From: Punctularia strigosozonata HHB-11173 SS5
Taxonomy: Eukaryota > Basidiomycota > Agaricomycetes > Corticiales > Punctulariaceae
NCBI RefSeq assembly: GCF_000264995.1
Contig: NW_006767435.1
Location: 62,001 to 126,000 of the forward strand
Reading direction: 5' to 3'
DNA: 64,000 bases
Positions within the stretch are counted from its first letter, which is position 1; each line of letters begins with the position of its first letter. Both the position numbers and the translations under genes were made by a program. Positions 12,314-26,298 of this stretch are shown here, one piece after another. Below the pieces are notes generated by a model. The model did no database searches and had not been told where the DNA came from. It saw only the letters and a program-made list of their open reading frames with translations.

Positions 12314-13606
12314 AACCGCGGAGTTCGGACCCAATGCCGGGTGGCGGAGCTCAATAACTGCCATGTGGGCACAATCTAAGCTCCGGTGGACCTCTGGAAC
12401 CCTGCTGATGCAGAGTAATAGTACTACTCTATGCACCCGCTGCTTTACACGAAGTGAGTATCGCGCCCTCAATATCGTAGGCTAGTATTGTTATGGCGAT
12501 GACAGATCGTAACAAATTGTTTCACGAGATACGACAGCACACGAGCGAGCCAGTCTCGAGATCTCCGTGAGCGACGCGCCCGACCCCCGACGCAGCCACG
12601 CGAGCGAAGCCCCGCCACCTGCCTAATTAGGTGTGGGAATCTTCCCTTTCTGGAATCACCGCGCCCCGTCCTCGCTCGACACCTCCTATCCGACTCTAAG
12701 CAATACCTTCATCCTATACATCCTATACGCTCTTTAATGTTCCTCCTGTTCCTCTTCAAGTCTCCAGCGCCCGAGAGTCCACCCTGGGCGCCCTAGTTAT
12801 CTCCAGAACGAATTTCCTCTTCCTATCCTTCCCTCCTAGAAGTTTTATTGTGACTTGTCTGTGTACCTAGACATGGGCCTCCTGACAATATAATACCTTT
12901 GTAAGCCCATAACATATGTTCTTACGGTCTCAAAATGATGTCTTATCGTCTCCAAGCAACTGGTGTGCTATTCAAGTTCACAACTAAGTGAAATTAAGTC
13001 ATTTTCAACATAGCGTTTGCCACGCAATACAAAATCGTTATCCCCTAGAAAAATAAGCTACAGGAACACTCTTAGAAGCCGTATCTTACTTTGTTAAGGG
13101 CTACGTGCAGCCGCTCTCGCTCGACATCCCGAATAGTCTGTCATTCCGGCTTTCCCACGGTCTTCCTGGCACACACTCGGGCTCGTTTCGTCTCTCGTAC
13201 TCTCAGGGATATTGTACACAGTAATAGGCTACTCTACGGAGCTCTACAACCCCTACCGACCTCTGTAGCCCTACGCACAACGGCGGCGTGACCGTGTTGC
13301 GCTTCCTTTCTGGGTGGGAGGGCGTGGGAATTGCTTATGCAGAGCTTCCTCTTTCAGTAGGGGTGCGTGGAAATATGCAACTTGAGCCGCGGAACAGCTT
13401 CTGTACTCCCAGTTCTCGCGTATCATATGTTTGTACCACCTAATCTTATGTATATAAAGCAATGCTACATGCATGTATTTTAGAGAAGTACCATGTGCGA
13501 TGTCGCTCGCGAGTTGCAACGCTGAATGGACTATTCGGGGTCCTCCTGTGGCGTGGTACCATCCACGTGACTGTTTCTGGGCTTCGCAAGCCGGCACTGG
13601 CTCGGC

Positions 13607-13630
13607 TTGAGCGTGCCCCATTCGGTTACC
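13607..13630. repeat. 24-bp internal inverted repeat, right copy
   Basis: Exact reverse complement of 12290-12313. It lies 58 bp inside the right terminus of the hAT-like element. Confidence 0.85.
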
Positions 13631-13688
13631 ATACAAAGTCATCGACTTGCGGCTAACTTGCGCCTAGCCACTGACTTGCCCAACACTG

Positions 13689-13696
13689 GTTCTGCT
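13689..13696. repeat. Right target-site duplication of hAT-like element
   Basis: GTTCTGCT, identical to 11650-11657, directly follows the right terminus CAACACTG. Confidence 0.9.
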
Positions 13697-13857
13697 AGCT
13701 TGAATCAAAGTCTATACTTCAATATTGGCACAGTACAATACACGTCGATCCCAAGAGGAGAAAGAGATAGCGAGAGAGCGCAATAATACAGAGTGTAGAA
13801 GCATACGTGCACGCTGTCCTTCATTGAGCTTGTGCCTCCTATGGAATGCAGATCGCA

Positions 13858-18327
<4,470 letters not shown>

Positions 18328-18633
18328 CCCGGGCAAAGAGGGAAGGGGTGGGGGGAAGCTAAACGCGCTATATCGTTTCACGTGGTCCCGTCGCGTCCGA
18401 GCGCGTTTGACGCGCCTCTCCGCGTCGTTACAATATACACCGGTCGCTAAGCCTGGCGAATCAGGATAGAGAGGCGAGAAAGGATGCACAACCCCTGCTG
18501 TCGAGATTCTGAGCGAGAGGGAAAGGACTAACGACTGACAAGGAAGATGGGAGCTAAACGCGTGGGCACGTGGCATTGATCTGCTTCGTCCACGCCGCAC
18601 GGTCCATGAGTTTGCTCTGAAGGCCACTCGTAT

Positions 18634-18729
18634 GGCCTGATGGTCTAGTAGCATGATTCCTGCTTCGGGTTTCCCGGAACTTCGAGTTCTCGCATGCAGG
18701 AGGTCCCGGGTTCAATTCCCGGTTAGGCC
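18634..18729 (+). tRNA. tRNA-Pro(CGG) with a 25-nt intron
   Basis: The acceptor stem GGCCTGA pairs with TTAGGCC. The anticodon stem is CCTGC (18659-18663) with GCAGG (18696-18700). The T arm is GTCCCGGGTTCAATTCCCGG. The anticodon loop reads TT-CGG-G before a 25-nt insert at 18670-18694, the standard intron site after position 37, so the anticodon is CGG (18666-18668) and the tRNA reads CCG proline codons. CCA is not encoded, as usual in eukaryotes. A pol III terminator of four T follows. Confidence 0.94.
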
Positions 18730-18732
18730 CTG

Positions 18733-18736
18733 TTTT
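18733..18736 (+). terminator. Pol III terminator of tRNA-Pro
   Basis: A TTTT run begins four bases after the tRNA discriminator end, where RNA polymerase III would stop. Confidence 0.7.
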
Positions 18737-20002
18737 ATCTCGACAAAACGCCGTCCACAGTCGTTTTGTCCAAGTAGACGTCGGCTCAAGCTCCGCACAA
18801 CGACGGTCGGGCGGGACGATCCTGTCAAGCGTTGTGCGCGCGAGCGTCGCCGTTCCCCAATGCGGGGCCAGCAAACGCCGGCGACTGTCATACAGCGGGT
18901 GGTTGAACATCCCAAACTTCTACCTTTGTCCATCACCATCGGACCGCGGTAGAGGTGAGGAAAGCTACATCATACGTGCATGCCTATCGTACTTACATGG
19001 CGGCCAGGATACGTACTGACGTACCGACCAGGTGAATATGTTATACCTTTGTCCGTCACCATCGGAGGATACGTACTGACGTACCAGCCAGATGATCTTA
19101 TAGTCGCTGTCACAGCGACCGCTGCGCTGCGGCCTTAGTTCGAATCAACCACTTCGTATAATGTTCGCGACAGCTGCCTCCACTTCTGCACATCGTGGCC
19201 CAGTGCCGTCAACTACAATGCCACATGAGGAAGCCTATTGATATCACAAAGGATGTCGTCCCTCTGCACCTGTTGTCCCTGCGCAAATTTGCTCAGAGGC
19301 TTCGCGTACACGCGCGCTCACTTCGGACATCCACTCCATGTCGATGCATCAGTATCTGTGCAGTGCGCGCACAGCAGCGAACGAGGGGACCAAGGAACGT
19401 ATGGCCTTGCCTGGGATTTTTCCACTCGGAATCTTGTTCCGCTGTGCCACATTCCAAGGATGCTGTGAACGTCCCAGCGCATTCCGATGGATGTCTACGT
19501 TGAATGGTTTCTGGATAACATCTGATCGGTCAGTCCTTGCGTAGCTCGTTACGTGTTATCGCCGAAAGGACTGACGGTTGATTCGCCTGGAGAAGCACAT
19601 TGCTGTGTATCCGCAGCTGCGCAGTCAGTATCGAAGCCACGCCAGCCTGGTCGCGGTTCGCCATGCTTCTTGGGCGCGAGAGCTCTGAGAAGCAACCAGC
19701 AATCCCTTCTCCGTTCTCAGTACGAAGCGAGACGCTGCATGCGATGCGTGGGTTTCTTATGCCTTTGATGTGGCGTTGCTGCCCATGCTACAAAGATACG
19801 TGGACGAAAACAACGAGAGCCGTGATGGTTACGATGCCGGGCTCAATTACATCAAGCATCTCCATTGGCATACATTCCTTCTCTGCCTGAGCTATGCCTT
19901 CGTGGAAAGACGCTGAACGCGAACATCGTCGGCTGTCTACTCTTCTTATAGAACAGGCGGACACGAATGAAGAGCCCACCGCATTGTCGCAACGACAGCT
20001 CG
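18737..20002. other. Intergenic with short direct repeats and a coding-like remnant
   Basis: Short repeats occupy 18921-19094 (listed separately). The frame 19689-19916 is open for 75 codons and reads like protein (DGYDAGLNYIKHLHWHTF near its end), but no start, family or intron context is clear. The last part up to 20002 should hold the promoter of the first aspartic protease. No other feature is seen. Confidence 0.5.
18921..19094. repeat. Interspersed direct repeats of 23 and 28 bp
   Basis: A 23-mer starting TACCTTTGTCC occurs at 18921-18943 and 19044-19066 with one mismatch. A 28-mer starting GGATACGTACTGACGTACC occurs at 19007-19034 and 19067-19094 with a few mismatches near its end. The second copies lie side by side. 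The pattern suggests a small segmental duplication or a fragment of a repeat family. Confidence 0.75.
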
Positions 20003-21566
20003 ATGGCACACACACTCGCTCTCGTCTTGGGTATCGTCTCTGCCGTACGAGCCTTTAATCATCCCCGACGCGTCGTCTCCTTGCCCTCGAGAACCCCGAG
20101 CTATGAGGTCCTCCCAACTGCCAGTTTCTCCGCGAGCCTGTCGCGTGCAGTGACAAACAGTTCGCGCGCCTTGGAGGCTCTTCGCGCGTCCAGCTTGGAC
20201 AGTTACAACTTGACAAGCGTTCTGACTAGTGCAGACGGAGGTTTCCGGTATTATGCGGACATCGATGTTGGTGGGCAGGATTTCAAGGTGCTCGTGGACA
20301 CTGGCAGGTATGTTGATGAATCCAACCACACGATGAAGGTCTGACGTTGCCCGCAGCTCTGACACATGGCTTATTCAGAAGGGCTTCAGTTGCTTCGACA
20401 TTGACTTCAATCCAGAAACTGAAGATGAATGTGGTTTCGGTACTGCGGGATTTGACCCCTCGCAGTCGCCGACGTTTGTTCCTCTTGTTGGCAAAAACCT
20501 CAACATCACTTACGGAGACGGCACGTTCGCAGTCGGCCCCGTCGGCACCGATACGATGACCGTCGGCGGATTGACAGTCACAGCGCAGGAGTTTGGAGTG
20601 CCGAATATGACTGCATGGGAGGGGGAAGGCATCGAGGGGGGTCTGCTGGGCCTCGCGTACCCCGCGCTCACGACAGTACATAACGAGAGTGATCCGACCC
20701 TAGACTCTCCCACGAACCTAGCTCTATACAATCCCTTCCTCTTCAGTGCTATCAACCAGGGAGTGCTATCGACACCAGGTGAATTCAATGGATGCCATGA
20801 TACTTCGCAGGGCTAATACGAGCCCTTTAGTGTTCTCTGTGTCTCTCGATCGGGGTACGATCGCGGACGAAGAAAGCGGCGATGAAAAACCCAATAAGGG
20901 AGTCCTCGCATTCGGCGGAATTGCTCCTGTATCGGTCACCAACACGACCGCCTCCGCCCCCGTGTTGCTTTTCAGTGGATTCGTTCCAAACGCTAAGGCG
21001 GACGTCTTCTACGGCGTGACCGTGGATTCCTACGTGTTCCCGGGTTCGACTGCGCTGTCGACGCGGAGTTTTGCCGTCTTGGACACAGGGACGGCGCTCT
21101 CGTTCATACCCACTCCCGTACGTGTATATCAATCTTCTACCGCTCAGATGAGGGCTATTCGTTGATCGCTCGGCATCGTTATTGCAGATCGTGCAGGCGG
21201 TGGTGGAGAAGTTTGTACCTAGCGCGACCGTGCAGGATGACGTGTTCTTCGTCGACTGCAATGCTACCGCCCCGGCCTTTGCGGTCACGATCGCCGGCAT
21301 CGAGTTCGCGGTTGATCCCAAGGATTTGATCTTGCCTGGCGGCATCGACGACGATGGAAACGATATCTGTATCAGTGGCGTGCAGGATGGCGGACCGGAC
21401 AATGGCGGGGACATCTTCATCCTGTGAGTGCTTTGATTGCACTAGTACGTGGTCAAGATGTCGAACTGATAAACTGATCAGGGGCGACACGTTCCTTCAC
21501 AATGTGGTCGCATCGTTCGACGTCGGGGCAAATGTCGTTCATGTTTCTCAGCGCACGCCATACTAG
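20003..21566 (+). CDS. Secreted pepsin-like aspartic protease, copy 1
   Basis: An A1-family endopeptidase that would act outside the cell or in an acidic vacuole. The start at 20003 gives the signal peptide MAHTLALVLGIVSAVRA and a propeptide of about 70 residues; an in-frame ATG at 19967 would place charged residues before it. Introns are 20308-20356, 20779-20830, 21118-21187 and 21424-21481. After splicing, the first active-site loop is VLVDTGSSDTW, the flap region includes YGDGTFAVGPVGTDT, the second site is AVLDTGTAL, and the end reads GDTFLHNVVASFD. Both catalytic Asp residues are present. A close paralogue follows 2.6 kb downstream on the same strand with introns at the same positions, so the pair arose by tandem duplication. 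Confidence 0.93.
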
Positions 21567-24147
21567 GGGTTCTCTTTGGCGGTGGACCATGTTGCAGGTT
21601 GCGCATAGGTCCCCCTTAAGCAGTAACCTGACATCGGACCGCGATAAGGCCCCTGGAAGATAGTACGGGACTGTGGTTACCCAGCGTGGCATACGATGTG
21701 TGAAGCATACATTGATTTCTTGACACCAGCCGATTGTGTTGCCTCTCATGTCAGACGAGGTCTTAGCATTCAGATATGAGGCCACATGCAATGTGTATAT
21801 GGACCCGATGCATGTAAATCATATCAACCGTATTTCGCGACAATGACATTAGTCTTGTAATCTAAGCAATTTCTTGCGGCCGTGAGACCAGCTTCGTTCC
21901 TCTAACATTTCCCTGCTGTAGCAACTCCACGCCGCCTTGGATACCTGCCGAACCACCAGAAGGCACACGGATGCGATCCCGCTAGCAAAATTAAGGCATG
22001 AGCACTATTGCAGGTGTAACAGGAGCGTGCGACGAACTTTGGAACTTTGATAGATCCATCAGCAAGGCAAGCAGGCAGACGCTCGACCAAGTTACCGACA
22101 AGCTCCTCTGCGTCGGAGATACTGTAGCTGCTGAAGACGCGGGAGATGTGCTTTCCCGTCGCGGCAGCGCGAAGGCCTTCATTGGGTCAAATCAGCGCCA
22201 CGAACATTTCGCCAGGTCGATTCCCGGCTTCTGCACCTCTGCGTCCCCGGTGGCGTCGAAGACAAGTCTACTCGGGGAGGAGGTGATCTTGGCAACCTCG
22301 GCCGCGATCGACGACGGGGGCACCCCGTTCCATTTCCCCCTGCCTCTCGCTCATTGCTGCGCCCTGGCCTATAATCCTCTCCTCCTGCTCCTAATCCACC
22401 CCTGCAGCCTAATTCCCAGCTAACTGCCCCCCAAAACCGCACCGACGAACCCAGCATCGACCTTCCTTAAGTCCCTCTCGACCAGCACTAGCGCGGTGAG
22501 CGCTGAGAAGTTTGAGGAACGAGCAGCCCAGGAGTGTGCATCGGTTGACGAGGTCCCTTGACTCCGAGTCTGAGTGGCGAATGAGCAATAGTGACAGGGG
22601 CTGAAAGGATAACCGCATACCTCCTACGACGGGGATCCTGATAAGCGTACGATGTCCTAGAAATCGGTTGCTGTACTCGAAAGGGCGTCGTTATATGTGT
22701 TGGAGAGGGTGAACAGGATGGGAGAGACAGTAAGGCTGTCAGGAATTGATAGCTGGAAGCAATGCAGATGATGCAGCAATAGAGCTTTTGGGTCTGAGCA
22801 TCGAGCCCGTACTTATACGGTTGGCGCCGCGGACGGGTAATTGCAGACAGTGGGGTTCAGTGGGATGAATGGACATACGACGAACTCCCCGTCGTATGCT
22901 CGAGAGATTGCTATGGCCCTCTGTCTGTCTATGCTTGTGTATCTATGCAGCATGAGCTGCCAGCAAGTGATGCAACCAAACGAAGAATGAGGGCCAAACG
23001 CGAGTTGCGCGGCGCAGTAATCATGCATCATGCCTTGCTTCCTCTGTTTTGCCTTGCACGGCATTCCAACGCATCGACAGGCTTCTAACGCGTCTCTTTA
23101 TATTCTTGAGTGTCTCCTCTTGGACAATACACCAGTCAAAAAAACTCCGGCGGAAGTTATAATCGAGCGGCGCCCGCCGACAGTCCTTGCAAGCCTACGA
23201 ATCTTGTCCCAGAGCCAAACTCAGAGGAACGTGAAGACCAGGAGTTATGAACCACAGAAACATGGTCACAGCTTACAGCCTATTTGTCGATTCGTAGCAC
23301 TTTGCATGCCGAATCCTGCAGCGCCGAGTGAGTTGGTTGTCATACAACTACTGTCTTCTCATATTCATCAGACAGCACAGCTACTTCTGCATGCTGCTAT
23401 TCGCGAAGAGTTCTCGAACCTCGTGGCTGCATCAGCAACAGCCATGGATGATCAAGGGTGTGGTCAATTTCTAGCTTGAACCTTATGAAACAGCCATTGA
23501 GCTTCCTCCACACCCGCGCCGCCCGATGAAAGACATGAACCAGTGCTTTCAATAAGCTGATTGGCGAAGTCTTCTGCTATATACGTTGCAAGTACGTGGC
23601 GGGTCTTCCTCAACTTCTGGTTCGGCCGCTGAGCATTGCGCGTTCTGTATCAAAAGCGTGTCTCCTCGCCAAGGCCATGCCATCTCCATTGTCATCAAGT
23701 TCCGCGATATTCTTGCTCTACCTATGCTTGGATGCCGTCATGCAAACGCGTCCTTCGTTTCACCCTTGCGTCGCCGATGAACACTCTTCAATGATGCTAC
23801 GCTTCTGGACCACTCGGAGGAGTCGTTATTTGTATTCCAGTGCGATGAATCTTCGCCGGCGGTGATCGAGATCTTACTAGAAGATGACTTGCCGGCTACC
23901 GAACGATGCGCGCTGCGTCCTACGCGCCTGCAGGGCTCCCTTGGGAGGTGCGTCTTTTGCTACCATTGTTGCAGCCGTAATCTGATGTTTCAGAAGAAGA
24001 AAAATCAGGGCGGCGCTGGCGCCTCAGAACAGCTGGTAGTCACGAAACTTGCGGTGGAGTTTGTGGCCTTCCTCACTGCCCCCGCTCCAGCTCGTATAAA
24101 TCGTGCATGTAACAGAGCGAACCTCACTGCACTCCACTCCGAGCATC
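21567..24147. other. Intergenic region between tandem proteases, 2.6 kb
   Basis: No gene is recognised. One protein-like stretch runs from 23781 to a good donor at 23948, followed by an acceptor at 23993 (46-nt intron); it encodes the acidic peptide EESLFVFQCDESSPAVIEI among others. It may be the last exons of a small unknown gene or a remnant. The last hundred bases hold the core promoter of protease copy 2. Confidence 0.45.
24095..24100 (+). promoter_or_regulatory. TATA box of protease copy 2
   Basis: TATAAA lies 48 bp before the chosen ATG at 24148, in the context CTCGTATAAATCG. This would place transcription start close to the codon and give a very short leader. Confidence 0.6.
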
Positions 24148-25712
24148 ATGGGGCGTGTCACCTTCCTCCTCGCCTTGTGCGCCGCACCTATCGTACAAGG
24201 TTTCCGCCAGCTTGGTCCTGTCGTCCAGCCTCCCCATAAAACGGGGCGAAGTGTCAACTCCCATCGGACAGCAAGCCATGGGGTTACGCTCTCGGGCAGA
24301 GTGACGAAAAACTCCCATGCTTTGGAGGCATTTCGGGCGTCCAAAGCGGATAGCAATAACCAGACCGGTGTCCTGTCGAGCGCAGGTGGAGGATCCCGCT
24401 ATTACGCACCCATTAACGTTGGTGGACAAGATTTCGAGGTTCTTGTCGACACTGGCAGGTGAGCTCGCTTCATCATGAAACAAAGCCACCACGAGATTGA
24501 GCTGCGCCCGCAGCTCCGATACCTGGCTCGTGCAGGTCGGCTTCAGCTGCTTCACCATCGACGGCGCGCCCGCGTCTGCCAATGAATGCGGATTTGGCAC
24601 TGCGGGGTTCGATCCTTCGCAATCCTCGACGTTCACGTCCCTCCCGGGCAAGAACATCAACGTCACGTACGGAGACGGCACTTTTGCGGCTGGCCCTGTC
24701 GGAACCGATACCATCACTGTTGGCGGGTTAACGGTCACCGCGCAAGAGTTCGGCGTGCCGAACGTGACGGCATGGGACGGCCTGGGTGTTGAGGGTGGCC
24801 TTCTGGGTCTTGCGTACCCGGCGCTGACGAGCGTGTTTAATGGTACGAATTCGACACAGGACTCGTTCGCGAATCAGGCGCCCTACAACCCGTTTTTCTT
24901 CACGGCCATCCAGGAAGGCAAGGTCAATGCCTCTGGTGAGCACGGCTCTACCGTCACGTATGCGATGCGTGGCTGACCCTACACAGTGTTCTCCGTCTCG
25001 CTTGACCGCGGGACGTTCGCGGAGCAGTCAAGCCCCGATGAAAAACCGAACAGGGGCTTCCTCGCGTTCGGTGGTGCTGCTCCTGTCGCCGTCACCAACG
25101 CGAGTGCGAGCGCACCCGTGCTACTCGCGACAAACTCTGCGGGTAACACAACGGAGGCCTTCTACGCAGTGAACGTGGACGCATACGTCTTCCCCGGCTC
25201 GACCAAGCTTTCGACGAAGGGTTTCGCTATCCTGGATACAGGCACCTCGCTCACGTACGTGCCTACACCGGTAAGCCCTCTCGCTTCCCTGGTCTTGGTG
25301 GTACACCCGGGTGTTGACATGCACGGGTCAGGTCGCGCAAGCGTTGACGAAGCAGTTCAAGCCACGCGGGTTCCTCGACGAGGGTTCTGGTCTGTTCATC
25401 GTCGGTTGCAACGCGACCGCACCTGCTTTCGCGGTGCAAATTGGCGGTGTGCAGTTCAGCGTGGACGCGAAGGACCTCGTTTTGCTCGGCGGGACGGACG
25501 AAAACGGTAGTGATGTATGCATCAGCGGAGTGCAGGACGGCGGGCCAGACAATGGCGAAGACATCTTCATATTGTGAGTTCGACCCGCGCTACACTTTAT
25601 CATTCGCATGACTGACTCGGTGAACAGAGGTGATACGTTCCTGCACAATGTGGTCGTGTCGTTTGACGTCAGCGACAATGTGGTGCATGTGTCTGAGCGA
25701 CAGCCGTATTGA
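24148..25712 (+). CDS. Secreted pepsin-like aspartic protease, copy 2
   Basis: A paralogue of the protease 2.6 kb upstream. The start at 24148 gives the signal peptide MGRVTFLLALCAAPIVQG. Introns are 24459-24513, 24936-24986, 25271-25331 and 25574-25627, at the same codon positions as in copy 1. The mature enzyme carries VLVDTGSSDTW and AILDTGTSLTY at its two catalytic Asp sites and YGDGTFAAGPVGTDT in the flap region. It ends in GDTFLHNVVVSFD and a Tyr, as copy 1 does. Many N-x-S/T sites suggest glycosylation. A relic of a CHAT gene begins about 140 bp after the stop, so its 3' UTR probably runs into that relic. Substrates are unknown; such proteases serve in nutrition or in processing secreted proteins. 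Confidence 0.94.
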
Positions 25713-25849
25713 TCAGATGGTCTACTCAAAGGACCAGCATGAATCAGGGCCTTTATGTCTGTATACCATATACTGTTTTACTGTAGAGTTCGAGGATATA
25801 AATAGCTATCAACTTCAATCCCCGGAAAGGGCGAAATCACATACCTCAG

Positions 25850-26298
25850 CCGTCTAGCGGCCGCCTTCGTCCCCGGTTGTGGTGGTGTCCTACGGGTAGC
25901 CTCGTTCATCTTCCGATCCATGCAGCTGGCACTAACGGAGTTCGATGCTATGACTACGTCGTTTCATCCTACACATCGACTCTGACGCTCCAGGAAGGAG
26001 TATAAGTCGGTCGACAGGAAGCACATGAAGATGCTCGTTGACGTTGTCCCTCGATCCAGTTCCGTGCGCGCAGAATTGCCTTGTACAATTGACGAAGTGA
26101 ACGCGATCACATTACTGCAGGTCTATGGAAGATGCAGACGGACCGTTGGTGGCGCGCATGGTGTACGAAGAAATCCTCCGAAAGCGATTCAGAGGTGCTC
26201 AACCCGGACGATGTTCCCTACGCGCTCGACGCGGCCGTTCAGCATCGGCGATCGCTCCTACCCAGAGCCAAGCCGATGGGGCTCTCTACGTGCGCGTC
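25850..26298 (+). pseudogene. Relic of a TPR-CHAT gene lacking the catalytic core
   Basis: Two segments match the C-terminal region of the TPR-CHAT protein at 30774-34408. The first runs from GRLRPRLWWCPTGSLVHLPI through HAAGTNGVRCYDYVVSSY and, in a shifted frame, KSVDRKHMKMLVDVVPRSS and ELPCTIDEVNAIT. The second resumes at about 26125 with MEDADGPLVARMVYEEI and drifts out of frame. The roughly 450 bases that in the intact gene carry the catalytic His (HLACHG) and Cys (SACETAKG) are missing, and no TPR part lies upstream. This is a non-functional fragment on the opposite strand to the intact gene, joined directly to the 3' flank of protease copy 2. Confidence 0.85.

Larger units (their letters stand above)
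11658..13688. mobile_element. Non-autonomous hAT-like DNA transposon, 2,031 bp
   Basis: The left end reads CAGTGTTGTGCGAGTC and the right end, read inward on the other strand, reads CAGTGTTGGGCAAGTC. These terminal inverted repeats agree at 14 of the first 16 bases and start with the CAGTG-type terminus common in hAT elements. A perfect 8-bp target-site duplication (GTTCTGCT) flanks the element. Inside the left end are a perfect 20-bp palindrome (11665-11684) and three spaced CGACTAG motifs (about 11708-11735), the kind of subterminal repeats that hAT transposases bind. A perfect 24-bp inverted repeat lies at 12290-12313 and 13607-13630. No transposase frame is present, so the copy would need a transposase made elsewhere. 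The intact duplication and well-matched ends suggest a fairly recent insertion, 160 bp downstream of SMC3. Confidence 0.9.

Noticed and set aside
12632-12887. TG...CA bounded stretch that resembles a solo long terminal repeat
   Set aside because: No target-site duplication, no primer-binding or coding remnant beside it. It lies inside the hAT-like element and can be explained as its filler.
19131-19160. TTCGAAT T-loop-like motif that could mark another tRNA
   Set aside because: No matching T-arm stem, anticodon arm or acceptor stem can be formed around it.
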